From contig NZ_JAZDCH010000025.1 of assembly GCF_036311905.1 (NCBI RefSeq), positions 1-64,000 on the forward strand: a DNA stretch of 64,000 nt, in the 5' to 3' direction. A program made the position numbers and the translations under genes. The notes below the pieces were generated by a model. The model did no database searches. It had not been told where the DNA came from and saw only the letters and a list, made by a program, of their open reading frames with translations. Each line of letters begins with the position of its first letter. Position 1 is the first letter of the stretch. Shown here in pieces: positions 46,994 to 55,191 of this stretch. Source of the stretch: Brachybacterium sp036311905 (GTDB taxonomy: Bacteria; Actinomycetota; Actinomycetes; Actinomycetales; Dermabacteraceae).

Positions 46994-48502
46994 TCAGCCG
47001 CGCTGTGCGAGCCCGTACTCGCGCGAGTGGCCGGTGTCGAGGTCGGTGATCCGCAGGCCGACGATGCCCGAAGGGTGCACCGTGTAGACCTCCTCCACCT
47101 CGGGGCCGTCCTCGCGGCGCCGCACGGGCCGGCCCAGGAGGGTCTCGCCGTCGAGGTGCTGCAGGGCGGGGTCGAAGGGGAAGAGCACATCGGCGTAGGG
47201 CACCAGGTCGCCGCGCGGCTCCCCCGCCGCGTCGACGGCGCCGTGCTCGACCACCCGGAACCAGCCGAGGTCGTGCGCGGCCCGGTAGCGGCGGGTCACC
47301 GTCCGCACCCCGCTCTCGGGCAGCGGCGCGTCGCGGGTCAGGATCGGATCGAAGGCGACGCCGCCTCCCGCCTCCCGTTCCCGGAAGACACCGAGGCCGC
47401 GGGAGAGCCTGTCGGTGAGGGTCACGCCCGCGTCCGGGTCGGCCGCGATCGCGAGTCCGATCGCGGTGGACGCCGCGGGATACGGGGAGCGGTGCACTCG
47501 GCGTCCGAAGCGCTCGCGCAGCATCCGCGGCACGAGCGGCAGGGCGGTCGCGCCGCCGACGAGGTGGATCCCCGCGAGGGCGGAGTCGCGGTCCAGGGCG
47601 CCGACGAGAGGGGCGATCTCCTCGATGGTCCGGTCGACCAGCGGGGCGGCGGCCGCGTACAGCTCCTCGACGGGGATCAGGGCCGGCTGGTCGGAGACCG
47701 TCTCGGGACGCTCGACGAGGATCCGGCGGGTCTGCGGGGCGATCCGCTCCTTCGCGCCGCGCGCCTCCTCGAGCAGCGCGGCCCGCGGAGCGGGGTCGAG
47801 ATCCTCGAGGGAGGTCCCGGTGCCGCGGAGGGCGAGCTCGGCGAGGAGCACGTCGACGTCGTCCCCGCCGATCCGGGCGATGCCGACGCTGTCGAGCACC
47901 TCGTGGCGCGTGCCGTCGGTCTCCAGCAGGGACGCGTCGAAGGTGCCGCCGCCGAGGTCGTAGACGGCGATGCGGGTGCGGCGCGCGGTGAGGGAGCGCG
48001 CCTGGCGGTGGGAGAACTCGAAGCCCGCCGCGGAGGGCTCGTTGAGCAGGCACAGCACCTCGAAGCCGGCCCGCCGGAAGGCCTCGAGGGTCATCACGCG
48101 CTGGGCGGAGTGGGCGTGGGCGGGGACCGAGACCGCGGCCGGCACGGTGCCGTCGCCCCGCCCGACGACCTCCGCGGGCAGCGCCGCGCGCACCGCGGCG
48201 AGGAAGCCGGTGAGCAGGTCCAGCAGCGGCAGCTCCCGCGAGCCGATCCGCACCATCATGCCCGGATGTGCCTCTGGGTCGGCGAGCAGGCGCTTGAAGG
48301 ACCGCAGGTGCGGGGCGCCGTCCTGCGCGGCCCGCACCGCGGCGTGACCGTGGACCAGCCGGTCCCCGTCGAGGGCGATGACGGAGGGCACGTGGTCCTG
48401 GGGATCCCCGTCGGGGTCCGGGACGGTCAGGACGGGATAGTTGCCGCGGTCGCCGCCCGCGACGATGGTTCGCGTGGTGCCCAGATCGATGCCGATGCGC
48501 AT
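46994..48502 (-). CDS. Hsp70-like ATPase
   Basis: This 502 aa protein has a DnaK-type nucleotide-binding domain: GIDLGTTRTIVAGG, a connect segment VSVPAHAHSAQRVMTLEAFR, the phosphate-2 motif VYDLGGGTFDASLL and the adenosine motif HLVGGATALPLVPRML. The C-terminal part (about 380-502) is short and unlike the DnaK substrate domain plus lid, so it is a DnaK-related protein and not the housekeeping chaperone. No DnaJ or GrpE gene is nearby. It is single, with its own leaderless-type promoter. Confidence 0.85.
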   Translation of the reverse strand: MRIGIDLGTTRTIVAGGDRGNYPVLTVPDPDGDPQDHVPSVIALDGDRLVHGHAAVRAAQDGAPHLRSFKRLLADPEAHPGMMVRIGSRELPLLDLLTGFLAAVRAALPAEVVGRGDGTVPAAVSVPAHAHSAQRVMTLEAFRRAGFEVLCLLNEPSAAGFEFSHRQARSLTARRTRIAVYDLGGGTFDASLLETDGTRHEVLDSVGIARIGGDDVDVLLAELALRGTGTSLEDLDPAPRAALLEEARGAKERIAPQTRRILVERPETVSDQPALIPVEELYAAAAPLVDRTIEEIAPLVGALDRDSALAGIHLVGGATALPLVPRMLRERFGRRVHRSPYPAASTAIGLAIAADPDAGVTLTDRLSRGLGVFREREAGGGVAFDPILTRDAPLPESGVRTVTRRYRAAHDLGWFRVVEHGAVDAAGEPRGDLVPYADVLFPFDPALQHLDGETLLGRPVRRREDGPEVEEVYTVHPSGIVGLRITDLDTGHSREYGLAQRG

Positions 48503-48508
48503 GTCCTG

Positions 48509-48514
48509 ACGCTA
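48509..48514 (-). promoter_or_regulatory. -10 element of the Hsp70-like gene, leaderless type
   Basis: TAGCGT ends 6 bases before the ATG. Confidence 0.58.
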
Positions 48515-48580
48515 ACCCGGAGCGGCAGTCCGGACCACCGCGTGTCCAGGGGTGGAGGCGGCTCCGGGGCGGGACGCAGA

Positions 48581-48613
48581 AGGCCGCGGCACCCCTGGAG
48601 GATGCCGCGGCCT
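48581..48613 (-). terminator. terminator downstream of tRNA-Ala
   Basis: An 11 bp perfect stem (AGGCCGCGGCA and complement) with an 11 nt loop begins 10 bp past the tRNA 3' end. Confidence 0.8.
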
Positions 48614-48623
48614 CGGCCTGCGG

Positions 48624-48696
48624 TGGAGCTAGGGGGATTCGAACCCCCGACCTTCTCATTGCGAACGAGACGCGCTACCAACTGCGCCATAGCCCC
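48624..48696 (-). tRNA. tRNA-Ala (CGC)
   Basis: This 73 nt tRNA on the minus strand has acceptor arms GGGGCTA / TAGCTCC with the G3:U70 pair diagnostic of alanine, T-arm GGTTCGAATCC and anticodon loop TTCGCAA, giving CGC. CCA is not encoded. Confidence 0.95.
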
Positions 48697-48717
48697 ATGT
48701 CGTCGAGCGACCAGAGC

Positions 48718-48723
48718 AGGTTA
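48718..48723 (-). promoter_or_regulatory. -10 element of tRNA-Ala
   Basis: An extended -10 TGC-TAACCT would start transcription about 15 nt before the mature tRNA. Confidence 0.55.
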
Positions 48724-48773
48724 GCACTGCGGGGAGGATGCTCGCACACCAGGTCAGCCGCCGTTGACGAGGA

Positions 48774-49676
48774 TCACATGGGCGTCGGGGTGGACCCGGC
48801 GGCGCGCGCCTCGCGGGCCGCCTGCAGCTCGTCCATCAGGCGGTCGAGCACCTCGATCCGCTCCGGGCCGGTGCAGGCGGCGTAGGCCGGCTGGTGGTGC
48901 GCCGGACGGCGCGGATCGCCGAGCGCCGGCCAGGTGCGCAGCGAGCCGCCGGCCCGCTCGAGGAGGTGGAAGCCCGCCGCCACGTCCCAGGCGTTGATCG
49001 AGCCGAGTCCCGTCCCATCCGCCCAGCCAGCGGCGACGTAGGCGAGCTCGATCGCGGCGGATCCGAGATGGCGCACGGCGGAGACCCCCAGGTGCAGATC
49101 GCTCGCGGCGCGGGCGGCGACCTCCGGCTCCTCGGAGATGATCCGCTGGCTGGGGTAGCCGGTGACCAGCAGGGCATCCGCGGCCGGCTTCGTGGCGCGG
49201 GGGGCGATCTCGCGCCCGTTGAGGAACGCGGGCCCGTCGGCGGCCGTGAAGACCTGGTGCAGGATCGGCACGTCGATGACGCCCGCCACGAGGCGCTCGT
49301 CCTCGCCGGTGCCGATCGCCACCCCGATGGAGACGCAGAACAGCGGCAGGCCGGCCGCGAAGTTGCTGGTGCCGTCGATCGGGTCGACGTAGAAGGAGAC
49401 CTGGTCCGGGCCCGCTTCCTCGGCGGGACGCTCCCCGCCCTCCTCCCCCACGATCCGGCAGTCGGGCAGGGCGGCCCGCAGGGAGGCGACGATGATCTCC
49501 TCGCTGCGACGGTCGTGGACGGTGACGATGTCGTGGCTCGAGGTCTTGTACTCGCGGTCGAGCGCGTCGCGGTCCAGCGAGCGGAGGTACTCGGCCGCCT
49601 CGTGGGCGGCGGCGACCGCGATGCGGAGCAGCTCGTCGGCGGAGGGCGTGGGGGCGGAGGCGGGCTGGATGCTCAT
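48774..49676 (-). CDS. inositol monophosphatase family protein
   Basis: This Mg-dependent phosphatase of the IMPase fold has 300 aa. Motif A is VDPIDGTSNFAAGLP, with upstream IVGEEGGE and downstream GSINAWDVAAGFHLLERAGG. Family members act on inositol-1-phosphate, fructose-1,6-bisphosphate, histidinol-phosphate or PAP; this one is not closer to a named subgroup that I can judge. The ATG is fixed by TAGGCT seven bases upstream. Confidence 0.88.
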   Translation of the reverse strand: MSIQPASAPTPSADELLRIAVAAAHEAAEYLRSLDRDALDREYKTSSHDIVTVHDRRSEEIIVASLRAALPDCRIVGEEGGERPAEEAGPDQVSFYVDPIDGTSNFAAGLPLFCVSIGVAIGTGEDERLVAGVIDVPILHQVFTAADGPAFLNGREIAPRATKPAADALLVTGYPSQRIISEEPEVAARAASDLHLGVSAVRHLGSAAIELAYVAAGWADGTGLGSINAWDVAAGFHLLERAGGSLRTWPALGDPRRPAHHQPAYAACTGPERIEVLDRLMDELQAAREARAAGSTPTPM

Positions 49677-49683
49677 CGCGTCC

Positions 49684-49689
49684 AGCCTA
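49684..49689 (-). promoter_or_regulatory. -10 element of the IMPase gene, leaderless type
   Basis: TAGGCT ends 7 bases before the ATG, in the 24 bp gap after the upstream oxidase gene. Confidence 0.55.
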
Positions 49690-49700
49690 CGGCGGGGCGC

Positions 49701-51029
49701 TCAGGCCGCGGGTGCGACGCCCAGCAGGTGGCGCAGGTACGGGGTGAGCAGCAGACCTTCGGGATCCACGGCCGCCCGCACGGCCCGGAAGTCCTCGAAG
49801 CGCGGGTACAGCGCCGCCAGCTCCCATGCGCCGAGCCAGTGCCGCTTGCCCCAGTGGGGCCGGGCCGCGAAAGGGGCGAGGGTGCGCTGGACCAGCAGCA
49901 GGTAGGGGCCGGGGTCCTCGCGGTGGTAGCGGTGCGCGGCGAGGTACACGGTGTCGCGTCCCGAGGCGGTGGAGAGCCAGACGTCATCGGCGGCGGCCCG
50001 GCGGATCTCGAGCGGGAAGGTGACGCGCACCCGCTCCTCCTCGAGCCGGCGCCGCAGCGCCGTGAAGGCTTCCTCGAAGCGCTCGGCAGGGATCGCCCAC
50101 TCCGACTCGTGGAAGCGCACGCGGCGCGGGGCGGCGAAGACGGCCGCGGAGTCGTCGGTCACGGCCGAGCCCGCGAACACGCGGGAAGCGACCTCTGCGA
50201 CCGGCCGGCTCGCGGCGGGCACGGCGGAGGCGGCGCGGCACAGCACCTCCCAGGCGCCGTTGCCGAGCACTTCCCGCTGCAGCAGCTCCGCCGCGCGCCC
50301 CGGGCGGAGGACGGGAGTCTCCGCCGGGACGCGCACGGCGGTGCGCACGGTCGCCCGCGAGGTGCGCGGGAACCAGAAGAACTCGTGGTGGTCCTCCTCC
50401 CGGGAGCGGGCCGCGAACGCCCGGACGGTGCCGTCGAGGTCCTCGGTGCTCTCGGTGAGCGCGAGCCGGAATCGCGGCACGCATGCGAGCGTCACCTCGA
50501 GCACGACCCCGATGACCCCCAGGCCCAGCCGCGCCGCCTCGAAGAGGTCAGGATCCTCGGCGGGCGAGGTCTCCACGATGCTGCCGTCGGGCAGGGCGAG
50601 GCGCAGGCCGCGCACCATGCCGGCGAATCCGGTGAAGGCCGCTCCCGTGCCATGGGTGCCGGTCTGGATCGCGCCGGCGATCGACTGCCGGTCGATGTCC
50701 CCCATCACCTCGAGCGCCAGACCGTGCGGCGCGAGCAGGTCCGCGATCTCCCACAGCCGAGTGCCGCCGCGGAGGGTGACGAGACCACTGGCCCGATCCG
50801 CGCGGACCAGTCCCTGGTAGTGGTCCAGGCTCATCGCCGCGCCGTCGGTCGCGGCGAGGGGACTGAAGGAGTGACCGCCTCCCACCACCCGCAGCGGCCG
50901 GCCGGCTGCCCGGGCGGCCGCGATCCCGGCGAGCACCTCCGCCTCGCTGCGCGGGGTGAGGATCTGCTGCGGGGACCAGCGGTGGCCTCCGCTCCAGGTG
51001 CGGGTGGGGACGGCGGGTCGACGGGTCAT
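49701..51029 (-). CDS. FAD-linked sugar-1,4-lactone oxidase (arabinono/gulonolactone type)
   Basis: This 442 aa flavoprotein has a PCMH-type FAD domain with VVGGGHSFSPLAATDG (the His is the usual covalent FAD site) and QSIAGAIQTGTHGTG. The C-terminal ALO domain has the conserved PHWGKRHW. Relatives oxidise D-arabinono- or L-gulono-1,4-lactone, or alditols. AAGGAG precedes the ATG. It may follow the racemase-like gene in one transcript (39 bp gap). Confidence 0.87.
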   Translation of the reverse strand: MTRRPAVPTRTWSGGHRWSPQQILTPRSEAEVLAGIAAARAAGRPLRVVGGGHSFSPLAATDGAAMSLDHYQGLVRADRASGLVTLRGGTRLWEIADLLAPHGLALEVMGDIDRQSIAGAIQTGTHGTGAAFTGFAGMVRGLRLALPDGSIVETSPAEDPDLFEAARLGLGVIGVVLEVTLACVPRFRLALTESTEDLDGTVRAFAARSREEDHHEFFWFPRTSRATVRTAVRVPAETPVLRPGRAAELLQREVLGNGAWEVLCRAASAVPAASRPVAEVASRVFAGSAVTDDSAAVFAAPRRVRFHESEWAIPAERFEEAFTALRRRLEEERVRVTFPLEIRRAAADDVWLSTASGRDTVYLAAHRYHREDPGPYLLLVQRTLAPFAARPHWGKRHWLGAWELAALYPRFEDFRAVRAAVDPEGLLLTPYLRHLLGVAPAA

Positions 51030-51068
51030 GCGGGGCTCCTTCGCACCGGGATGACGGCGGTCGTGAGG

Positions 51069-52289
51069 TCAGAGGAACAGGGCGCCCTCGCCCCGGTAGG
51101 TCGGGACCGCGCCGACGAGGGCGGGCTCGGGATCGCCGGCGACGAGGAGATAGGTCAGGGCGTGCTCTGCCGGTTCGCCGGCCTTGGCGTGCCGCAGCCA
51201 GACGGTGTCCCCCACCCGGAGTCGATCGGCCGCGGGGCCGAGGACGGGGGTCTGCACCTCCCCCGCCGCCTCCTGCGGGGCGTAACGGAGACCGGGCGGA
51301 TGCGCGATCGTGGGCAGTCGGTCCGGGCCCGGCGGGCCGCTCGCCACCCAGCCTCCGCCGAGCACGGTGGCGACCCCGGGCGCGGGCCGACGCACCACCG
51401 AGACGCCGAGATGCAGCGCCGGTCGCGGGGAGAAGTCCCGGAAGCCGTCGAAGAGACCCGGGCCGATGAGACCGGACCCCGCGGCGACCTCGGTGACCGC
51501 GCTCTCCGCGGCCGTGGACTCGAGGGAGCCGGTGCCGCCGCCGTTGACGAACTCGAGCTCCGCCACCTCGCGCACGGCCGCGACGGCCGCCGCGCGGCGG
51601 CGGGCGACATCCGGACGGGAGAGCCGCTTCATGGCCCGCACCGCGGCGCCGTACGGTGTGGCGGCCGCGTCGGCGACCCCGGCGATCTGCCCCTCGTAGG
51701 CCATCATCCCCACCAGCTGCAGGGCCGGCCGGTCCTGGATCTCGCGCGCCAGCGCGGCGGCCTGGGCCGGAGTGCGGACCGGGGAGCGGTGCGCGCCGAC
51801 GCGGACTCCGGGCAGCGGCGCGTAGGAGACGTCGACCTCGAGCGCGACCCGCAGCGGCGGACGGTCGCGGCCGAGGCGGAGATCCGCGGTCGCCGCGAGG
51901 ATCAGGTCCGCCTGAGCGGACTCGTCGACCATGAGCGTGATGGCGCGCAGCGCGTCGGGCCGCGCGGACAGGCGGCGCAGCGCTCCCGCCTCGGCGGTGG
52001 GATAGGCGACGACCACGTCGCGGGCTCCGTGGTCCACCAGCCAGAGCGCCTCCGGCAGGGTGTAGGCGAGCACGCCTCGGGTCGCGGGGTGGGCGAGCGC
52101 CCGCTCGAGCAGGGCGCGGACGCGCAGGGACTTCGAGGCGATGCGGATCGGGCGCCCGCTCGCCCGGCGGGCGAGGTCCTCGAGGTTCGCGTCGAAGGCG
52201 TCGAGGTCGAGCACCGCGATCGGGCGCTCCCGGTATCCCTCGGCGTCGAGGAGCGCCGCGATCGCCGCGATCCCCGGGCGGGTGGTCAT
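51069..52289 (-). CDS. alanine racemase-fold PLP enzyme (amino acid deaminase/racemase-like)
   Basis: This 406 aa fold-type III PLP protein has an N-terminal TIM barrel with the PLP lysine in RIASKSLRVRALL, GVLAYTLPEALWLVDHG, MMAYEGQIAGV and EFVNGGGTGSLEST. The C-terminal D-serine dehydratase-like beta domain contains the Cys/His-poor stretch DTVWLRHAKAGEPAEH. This pattern fits D-threonine aldolase or D-serine dehydratase relatives. The ATG begins one base after the glpR-like stop. It has no adjacent pathway partner apart from the lactone oxidase. Confidence 0.8.
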   Translation of the reverse strand: MTTRPGIAAIAALLDAEGYRERPIAVLDLDAFDANLEDLARRASGRPIRIASKSLRVRALLERALAHPATRGVLAYTLPEALWLVDHGARDVVVAYPTAEAGALRRLSARPDALRAITLMVDESAQADLILAATADLRLGRDRPPLRVALEVDVSYAPLPGVRVGAHRSPVRTPAQAAALAREIQDRPALQLVGMMAYEGQIAGVADAAATPYGAAVRAMKRLSRPDVARRRAAAVAAVREVAELEFVNGGGTGSLESTAAESAVTEVAAGSGLIGPGLFDGFRDFSPRPALHLGVSVVRRPAPGVATVLGGGWVASGPPGPDRLPTIAHPPGLRYAPQEAAGEVQTPVLGPAADRLRVGDTVWLRHAKAGEPAEHALTYLLVAGDPEPALVGAVPTYRGEGALFL

Positions 52290-52290
52290 C

Positions 52291-53235
52291 TCAGGCGCGG
52301 CGGCGGGCGAGGACCTCGTCGAGGCCCAGGTCGAGGGCCGGCGGTGCGGCGGCCTCATCGGCCGCCTCGATCGCCTCGACGCCGTCCCGCTCGAGCGGCA
52401 CCGCGGTGGCGCGCAGGGACTCGCGGTGGGCGGCGTGGCGCGTCGCGAGGTCGTCGACCTCCCCGCGCAGGACATAGGTGGGCAGCGGCACGGGGCGCGG
52501 GATCCACTCGCCCGGCGCGGCGACCTGCTCCGCGGCCCGGGCGGAGGTGGTCTCGAGGGGAGCGCGACGCACCGGCGCCTCGGACTCCTCGCCGGACACC
52601 CTGGCGACGGTCGCGGCAGGCTCGACAGATCCAGTGCCCGGCACCGACTCGCGAGCACGCGGAGCCTCCGCAGGGCCCGCACCCCGGGCCGCGGCGCGGC
52701 GAGCGGTCTCCTGCTCCGCGCGCTCCTGGCGCGCCAGGGTCGCCGCCCGGGTGGCCCGGGCGCGGCGCTGGACCTCGGCACGGCGCAGACCCGCCAGGTA
52801 GATCAGCAGGGCGCCCCCGGAGATCAGCGGCACCCACCAGCTCACGGGGCCGATCACCGCGGCCACGACGAGCGCCGCGGTGCCGAGCGCGAGAGCCGCG
52901 AGCAGCACGCGCATGAGGCGGCGGGAGCGCTGCCGCTCCTCGGAGAGGTCGATGCGGACCCCGGGGTCCGCGTCGAACCGGGGCCGACGGGTGGGATCAG
53001 CGGGGCGCAGGAGCAGGCGGTCCTGGGGCATGGGGGCGGTCACCTCACGGCTGGGCGAGCGGCGGGCGTGGACGGCCTCGGACAGATCCCGGGCCTCCGA
53101 GGACATCTCGGCGATCTCCTGGGCGCGGGCGCGCCCCATCACCTCGCGCCGGCCGGCGGTGCGAGGGAGGGCGTACGCCACCCACAGCAGCAGCAGCAGA
53201 GCGAACAGCACGGCTCCGAGGTTGATGGTCTCCAC
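52291..53235 (-). CDS. GlpR/SepX-like membrane protein
   Basis: This 314 aa membrane protein has TM1 at about 6-24 (LGAVLFALLLLLWVAYALP), a cytosolic loop of about 85 residues starting with Arg/Glu-rich helices, TM2 at about 110-129, TM3 at about 131-150 and a long disordered C-terminal part. The first segment followed by RRxEVMGRA resembles Streptomyces SepX and Corynebacterium GlpR, the membrane receptor for the gephyrin-like division protein Glp. Position supports this: it sits beside rimJ and 5-FCL, like Rv0996. The glp gene itself is not here. Confidence 0.65.
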   Translation of the reverse strand: METINLGAVLFALLLLLWVAYALPRTAGRREVMGRARAQEIAEMSSEARDLSEAVHARRSPSREVTAPMPQDRLLLRPADPTRRPRFDADPGVRIDLSEERQRSRRLMRVLLAALALGTAALVVAAVIGPVSWWVPLISGGALLIYLAGLRRAEVQRRARATRAATLARQERAEQETARRAAARGAGPAEAPRARESVPGTGSVEPAATVARVSGEESEAPVRRAPLETTSARAAEQVAAPGEWIPRPVPLPTYVLRGEVDDLATRHAAHRESLRATAVPLERDGVEAIEAADEAAAPPALDLGLDEVLARRRA

Positions 53236-53241
53236 GAGCCC

Positions 53242-53247
53242 AGGGTA
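53242..53247 (-). promoter_or_regulatory. -10 element of the glpR-like gene, leaderless type
   Basis: TACCCT ends 6 bases before the GTG start. Confidence 0.55.
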
Positions 53248-53271
53248 ATGACACCGATGTGATTTCCCTGG

Positions 53272-53898
53272 TCACGTCGCGGGCGTGTCGGCCCCGAACT
53301 CCGTCCGCAATCTCGCGAGCACCCCGCGGCCCTCCGCGTCGGTCACGACCTCCTCCGCGGTGAGGGCGAAGACGAGATGGTCCCGCCAGGCGCCGTCCAC
53401 GAAGATCGCCCCGCGGCGCAGTCCCTCGGGCCGCAGGTGCAGCTTCTCGACCACCCGGAGGCTGGGGGCGTTCTCCGGGCGGACCGTGACCTCCACCCGG
53501 TGCATCCCCATCTCGGCGAAGAGGTGGTCGATGACGAGCGCGGCGGCCCGGGGGACGAGACCCGCCCCGGCCTGATCGCGGTCGATCCAGTACCCCAGCA
53601 CCGCGGTGCGCAGCGCGCCGTACTGCAGCGGACCCGCGGTGATCTGCCCGACCAGACGGCCGTGGACCTCGAGGGCGAAGGGGAGGTACGCGCCGCGCCG
53701 CGCCTGCTGCTCGTTCCAGCGGCGCAGCACCGGGAAGGGCAGGGTGCTGCGCGGACGATCGGGGTCGGCGGCGTCCCAGGGGCGCAGCCAGTCGCGGTTG
53801 CGCTCGCGGAGACGCTCGAAGGCGCCCCGGTCCCGGCGACGCAGCGGCCGCAGCACCAGTTCCCCGTCCCGCAGCGTCAGCGGCCACACGTGCACCAT
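53272..53898 (-). CDS. rimJ: GNAT N-acetyltransferase (RimJ-like)
   Basis: This 208 aa GNAT acetyltransferase of the RimJ/RimL group has LTLRDGELVLRPLRRRDRG at the N-terminus, YWIDRDQAGAGLVPRAAALV covering the acetyl-CoA loop (an A-x-AGLV variant of the usual R/Q-x-x-G-x-G/A) and HRVEVTVRPENAPSLRVVEK. RimJ acetylates the N-terminus of ribosomal S5 in E. coli; the actual target here is unknown. It is the Rv0995 counterpart by position. The start is set by TACGAT six bases upstream. Confidence 0.85.
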   Translation of the reverse strand: MVHVWPLTLRDGELVLRPLRRRDRGAFERLRERNRDWLRPWDAADPDRPRSTLPFPVLRRWNEQQARRGAYLPFALEVHGRLVGQITAGPLQYGALRTAVLGYWIDRDQAGAGLVPRAAALVIDHLFAEMGMHRVEVTVRPENAPSLRVVEKLHLRPEGLRRGAIFVDGAWRDHLVFALTAEEVVTDAEGRGVLARLRTEFGADTPAT

Positions 53899-53904
53899 CG
53901 CGCC

Positions 53905-53910
53905 ATCGTA
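53905..53910 (-). promoter_or_regulatory. -10 element of rimJ, leaderless type
   Basis: TACGAT ends 6 bases before the ATG at 53898. Confidence 0.62.
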
Positions 53911-53961
53911 CGGCCGGGCGGACCCCCTGCCCCGACGACGCGCATGTGCGACCCTGCAGGC

Positions 53962-54696
53962 ATGGACGAGGCGACCGGTCACGAGCTCCCGGAGACTGAG
54001 CACGACGACGGAGACGTCAGGGGGACCGTCGGCGGGGACGACGCCGTGCACCGCGGTGGCGCCGCGCGCGACGCGCTCCCCGCACAGAAGCAGGAGCTGC
54101 GGATCCGACTGCGAGCCGAGCGACGCGCCCGCTACAGCGGGACGGAGGGCGCTGTGCGGCGGGCCGCGGAGGCCGCGGCGCTGCGCACGGCGGGCGACCC
54201 CCTGATCGAACGCAGCCGTGAGCGGCCGACGGGCGAGCCCCTGCGGGTCGCCGCCTTCCACCCCACCCCCACCGAGGCCGATGTTCTGCCGCTGGTCCGC
54301 GCGCTCGCCGAGCACGGCGCCGAGCTGCTCTTCCCCGCTGCGGCCGGCGAGGAGCTGGACTGGATCCGCTGGGACGGGCGGTCGGACTTTGTCCCCTCCC
54401 CCGGCCGCGGCTTCGGCCGCGAGCCCGACGGTGAACGGCTCGGCCCCGAGGCCGTGGAGAGCGTCGACCTGGTCCTCGCCCCGGCCCTCGCCGTGGACCG
54501 CTCGGGCACCCGGATCGGTCACGGCGGCGGGTACTACGACCGAGCGCTGAGCCGCCTGCCCGCCACCACCGAGGTGCTCGTCGTCGTGCATCCCCACGAG
54601 GTGCTCCCCGCCGGGGCGCTGCCCCGCGGGCCCCGGGACGTGCCGGTGGCCACAGCTCTCACGGCCGTGGGGAGCGTCTGCCTCACCACACCGTGA
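53962..54696 (+). CDS. 5-formyltetrahydrofolate cyclo-ligase
   Basis: The enzyme converts 5-formyl-THF to 5,10-methenyl-THF with ATP. It has 244 aa: about 45 acidic, poorly conserved residues, then KQELRIRLRAERRARYSG, FHPTPTEADVLPLV, LDWIRW and the ATP/folate motif GTRIGHGGGYYDRALS. It is divergent from rimJ and corresponds to Rv0992c. GACCCT six bases before the ATG is only a weak -10, so the start is less certain than the domain. Confidence 0.9.
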   Translation: MDEATGHELPETEHDDGDVRGTVGGDDAVHRGGAARDALPAQKQELRIRLRAERRARYSGTEGAVRRAAEAAALRTAGDPLIERSRERPTGEPLRVAAFHPTPTEADVLPLVRALAEHGAELLFPAAAGEELDWIRWDGRSDFVPSPGRGFGREPDGERLGPEAVESVDLVLAPALAVDRSGTRIGHGGGYYDRALSRLPATTEVLVVVHPHEVLPAGALPRGPRDVPVATALTAVGSVCLTTP

Positions 54697-54779
54697 GGAC
54701 CACGCCTCCGTGCGCGCCGTAGACTGCCTCCGGTCGCTCCGCTCGCGACCCCAGAGAGAACGCCCCGGAGGAACCTCGC

Positions 54780-55106
54780 GTGCCCACCTACGTCTACGCC
54801 TGCAAGAACTGCGGTCACCGCTTCGAGCAGTACCAGAGCTTCAGCGAGGACTCGCTCGTGACCTGCCCCGAGTGCACGCAGGACGCGCTGCGCAAGGTGT
54901 TCGACTCCGTGGGCATCGTCTTCAAGGGCCCGGGCTTCTACTCCACCGACTCCTCCACGAGCGGGAAGAGCACCGTCGGCAGCTCCTCCGAGTCGAGCAG
55001 CACGGACACCTCCTCCGCGACGAGCTCCTCGAGCACCTCCAGCGATTCGAGCACGTCGTCGTCGGCCTCGAGCTCCTCGAGCTCGAGCCAGGCCGCCGCG
55101 TCCTGA
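54780..55106 (+). CDS. FmdB-type zinc ribbon protein
   Basis: This 108 aa protein has an N-terminal zinc ribbon MPTYVYACKNCGHRFEQYQS with two CxxC pairs (CKNC, CPEC) and VGIVFKGPGFYSTDSS. The last 55 residues are almost only Ser, Thr and Ala. FmdB proteins are suspected transcription or protein-protein factors; Rv0991c, the counterpart, has been linked to redox-sensitive chaperone activity (from memory). The GTG start has GGAGG upstream, and TAGACT at 54720-54725 is a likely -10 with a leader of about 50 nt. Confidence 0.88.
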   Translation: MPTYVYACKNCGHRFEQYQSFSEDSLVTCPECTQDALRKVFDSVGIVFKGPGFYSTDSSTSGKSTVGSSSESSSTDTSSATSSSSTSSDSSTSSSASSSSSSSQAAAS

Positions 55107-55179
55107 CCGGACCGTTCCTCCCCAGCGCCCGCTGATCCACAGCGGACGGATCCACCCTGCCCCGAGCCCGAGCGCGCCC

Positions 55180-55185
55180 TAGCGT
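55180..55185 (+). promoter_or_regulatory. -10 element of the SAF-domain gene, leaderless type
   Basis: TAGCGT ends 6 bases before the ATG at 55192. Confidence 0.58.
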
Positions 55186-55191
55186 CGGGGC

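Noticed and set aside
46994..48502. Housekeeping DnaK
   Set aside because: Too short (502 aa), without a standard substrate-binding domain, lid or EEVD-like end, and with no grpE or dnaJ neighbour.
48894..52916. A 1,340-codon plus-strand frame
   Set aside because: Same antisense effect over the IMPase, lactone oxidase, racemase-like and glpR-like genes.
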